Assembly: GCA_005776735.1 (NCBI GenBank)
Contig: SXOM01000393.1
Span: 1 to 6,930 of the forward strand
Direction of reading: 5' to 3'
Source of the DNA: Pseudomonadota bacterium
GTDB taxonomy: Bacteria > Myxococcota_A > UBA796 > SXON01
Length of the DNA: 6,930 nt
Part shown: positions 5,593-6,930 of the stretch, piece by piece
How positions within the stretch are numbered: position 1 is the first letter of the stretch
Layout: every line of letters starts with the position of its first letter
Notes under the pieces: model-generated
What the model saw: the letters and a program-made list of their open reading frames with translations, nothing else
Told to the model about the DNA's origin: nothing
Databases searched by the model: none
Made by a program: the position numbers and the translations under genes

Positions 5593-6108
5593 TCAGCGCT
5601 GCCAGGCCGCCCCGGGCCACAGGGTGTACACCTCGCCGAGCGCCAGCCCGGGCGGGGCCGCGTCGCCCGCATCGAGCGCTTCGGCGTAGGCATACCCGAC
5701 GTCGACCAGCTCGCCGTCGGCGAACCCGACCGACCAGCCGAAGCCTTCGCCCGGCCACGGCGCGTCGGGCAACAGGGCCTCGGCGACGTCGCCGAGGGCG
5801 TAGAGCGCGGGGCCGCCGAAGTCTTCGCTCTGGGCGAGGTCGTCGGGGCAGTCGGTGCCGAGCTCCTCGACCTGGAGCGCCCACACCGCACGGCACGACG
5901 GGCAGGCCGTGCTGCCGCTGAGCGTGCCCACGACGGTTTGCGAGCGGGCGCACAGGTAGCCCTGGTCGCCGGCGTCGGGGGACCACGACGCGTCGAAGAA
6001 CTCCCACGTCTGGGTGCCCTCCATCCCCGACTCGCCGGGCACGATCGACCCGTGCTGCACGACCCACGCGGCCTCCCCCGCACACCCGAGGAGCAGGAGC
6101 GCCATCAT
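5593..6108 (-). CDS. Small cysteine-rich lipoprotein of unknown function
   Basis: 171 residues. MMALLLLGCAG gives a very short signal with a lipobox (LLG-C9) and no basic residue. The mature part has four cysteines, C53, C69, C72 and C87, with C69-PS-C72 as a CxxC pair. This could form two disulfides or bind a metal; the sequence does not decide. Aromatic and acidic residues dominate (TWEFFDASW, GFGWSVGF, WPGAAWQR), suggesting a small beta-rich secreted domain. I do not recognise a named family. The ATG at 6108 overlaps the upstream gene's stop as ATGA; a second ATG at 6105 is in frame. There is no good ribosome site, so translation is probably coupled to the OB-fold lipoprotein gene. It is the second gene of a two-gene transcript and probably works at the same cell surface as its partner. 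Confidence 0.78.
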   Translation of the reverse strand: MMALLLLGCAGEAAWVVQHGSIVPGESGMEGTQTWEFFDASWSPDAGDQGYLCARSQTVVGTLSGSTACPSCRAVWALQVEELGTDCPDDLAQSEDFGGPALYALGDVAEALLPDAPWPGEGFGWSVGFADGELVDVGYAYAEALDAGDAAPPGLALGEVYTLWPGAAWQR

Positions 6109-6833
6109 CGGACGTCTGCCGCGCTGCGGGGGCAGATCTTGTCGACCTCGTACGACCAGCGCATCACCCCGACGAAGGTGTAGGTACCACCGGGCAGAAC
6201 TTCGTCGGCGTAGGGGAAGAAGTAGTCGTCGACCCGCACGTCCCAGTCGGAGGTCATCTCCCCGTACCCGTCGGGTTCGGAGGTGAGCGTGACCTCGGCG
6301 AGCTCGACCAGCACGCCCTCGTACGCCTCCCAATCCGCGGGCGGACTGCTCAGCTTCAACGACTTCGGCGTGCCCGAGCCGGTGAGCTCCACGTCCTCGA
6401 CGGCGGCCACCACCATCTCGGTCTCGTCGTAGTACTCCTGGACGTACCCGGACACGGTGACCTCGTCGCCCGGCACCACCGACACCTCGACCGCGTCGGG
6501 GTAGACGCGCAGGCCGCTCCACATCCCGCCGCCCGCGTCCTGGACGAAGAAGCTCCCGTCGCCCGCGACCGGCGTGGTGACGACGAGCCCCTCGAGCGTG
6601 AGCTCACCGGCCCAGGTGGCCTCCTGGACCTCGCGCACGGTGGTCGGCGCGTCGCCGCCGGTGTCGGTGTCGGCGTCGGCGTCGGTGTCGGTGTCGGTGT
6701 CGGCCGACGGGCTGGGCACGCACGCGCCGTTGCGCAGCTCCTGGCCGGAGTCGCACGCCTGGGTGTTGCCCTCGCACGCGAGGATCGCGAGGATGTTCAG
6801 GGTCACGGGAACGACGAGGGGCGAGACGCGCAT
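6105..6833 (-). CDS. Lipoprotein with OB-fold domain like those of extracellular nucleases
   Basis: 242 residues. MRVSPLVVPVTLNILAILAC is a complete signal with Arg2 and a lipobox ending at C20. A short Cys-pair segment (CDSGQELRNGAC, 27-38) and an Asp/Thr/Ala linker (44-61) follow. Residues about 66-150 resemble the OB-fold found beside secreted nucleases of the YhcR/NucH type: VREVQ, LEGLVVTT, GSFFVQD, GLRVY, then VVPGDEVTVSGYVQEYYDETEM. A second, weaker stretch (172-225, YEGVLVELAEVTLTS to GTYTFVGVMRW) may be another OB-like unit. No nuclease catalytic domain is attached. It may bind nucleic acid, sugar or protein partners at the surface; this is inference. The start is chosen for GGAGG at 6839-6843 with a 5-nt spacer; an upstream ATG at 6902 would spoil the signal peptide. 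Its TGA overlaps the next gene's ATG. Confidence 0.85.
   Translation of the reverse strand: MRVSPLVVPVTLNILAILACEGNTQACDSGQELRNGACVPSPSADTDTDTDADADTDTGGDAPTTVREVQEATWAGELTLEGLVVTTPVAGDGSFFVQDAGGGMWSGLRVYPDAVEVSVVPGDEVTVSGYVQEYYDETEMVVAAVEDVELTGSGTPKSLKLSSPPADWEAYEGVLVELAEVTLTSEPDGYGEMTSDWDVRVDDYFFPYADEVLPGGTYTFVGVMRWSYEVDKICPRSAADVR
6661..6702. repeat. Hexanucleotide repeat coding for the Asp/Thr/Ala linker
   Basis: Seven tandem GYGTCG units (GTGTCG, GTGTCG, GCGTCG, GCGTCG, GTGTCG x3) lie within the OB-fold lipoprotein gene. On the coding strand they give alternating Asp-Thr and Asp-Ala. Gain or loss of a unit changes linker length by two residues without a frameshift, so the tract may vary in length between strains. 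It is a spacer between the membrane anchor and the folded domain. Confidence 0.7.
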
Positions 6834-6838
6834 CTGAG

Positions 6839-6843
6839 CCTCC
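6839..6843 (-). promoter_or_regulatory. Strong ribosome binding site that fixes the OB-fold gene start
   Basis: GGAGG on the minus strand, five bases before the ATG at 6833. It is the best Shine-Dalgarno match in the window and argues against the longer frame from 6902. Confidence 0.7.
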
Positions 6844-6861
6844 GTGCGCGGCGCTAACCCG

Positions 6862-6905
6862 GGCGTGGCGACGGGCGAGGCCGAACGCCCCGAGGGCGCC
6901 ACGCC
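6862..6905. repeat. Nested inverted repeat upstream of the OB-fold lipoprotein
   Basis: GGCGTGGCG (6862-6870) and CGCCACGCC (6897-6905) form a perfect 9-bp inverted repeat. A smaller pair, GGGCG (6873-6877) with CGCCC (6886-6890), nests inside. The structure lies 29-72 bases upstream of the ATG at 6833 and could be a leader hairpin, an operator, or the terminator of a gene beyond the right edge. No T tract is next to it. I find no convincing -35/-10 pair in 6844-6930. Confidence 0.4.
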
Positions 6906-6930
6906 GCGACCGTCCGCGCCGAGCGGCCGA

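Noticed and set aside
6109..6522. Longer start for the cysteine-rich lipoprotein
   Set aside because: The upstream extension is Arg/Gly-rich shadow sequence inside the OB-fold gene and would bury the lipobox.
6834..6902. Upstream ATG (6902) for the OB-fold lipoprotein
   Set aside because: It would put 23 hydrophilic residues before a good lipoprotein signal, whereas GGAGG sits just before the ATG at 6833.

Overview
The window is strongly GC-rich, with third codon positions almost all G or C, so several shadow frames stay open for long distances. The gene content suggests a Myxococcota-type (former deltaproteobacterial) genome: lipoproteins with Asp-Thr-rich linkers directly after the lipidated cysteine, a calcium-loop (FG-GAP/VCBS) beta-propeller with an ASPIC/UnbV tail, and small cysteine-paired lipoproteins. 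This assignment is inferred from style of gene content; no marker gene is present.

Layout. Bases 1-389 hold no gene I can support. They contain a structured repeat region with four copies of a 21-nt motif (RTAAG, six bases, CGGAWWTCCG) arranged as two inverted pairs, followed by GC-rich palindromes and a hairpin just past the end of the next gene. Bases 390-1775 (minus) encode a complete M20-family metallopeptidase of the carnosine-dipeptidase type. Only 24 bp away and divergent, 1800-3359 (plus) encodes a lipoprotein beta-propeller with seven calcium-loop motifs and a C-terminal ASPIC/UnbV domain. A short gap with a promoter-like sequence and repeated GCAGCATCC boxes leads to a spinster-type MFS transporter (3429-4700, plus). 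A 240-bp gap with terminator-like hairpins and a promoter precedes a small lipoprotein of unknown function (4941-5549, plus). Convergent to it is a minus-strand pair with an ATGA overlap: an OB-fold lipoprotein (6105-6833) followed by a small cysteine-rich lipoprotein (5593-6108).

How the genes fit together. Four of the six proteins look like surface or periplasm-facing lipoproteins. The other two are a likely cytosolic dipeptidase and an inner-membrane transporter. Nothing in the sequence ties all six into one pathway, and apart from the overlapping minus-strand pair there is no clear operon. No defence system, mobile element with a transposase, CRISPR array, tRNA or rRNA was found. The signals most worth following are the four-copy inverted motif at 11-205, the possible leaderless start of the propeller gene, the repeated boxes around the MFS promoter, and the unusually short, uncharged lipoprotein signal peptides.
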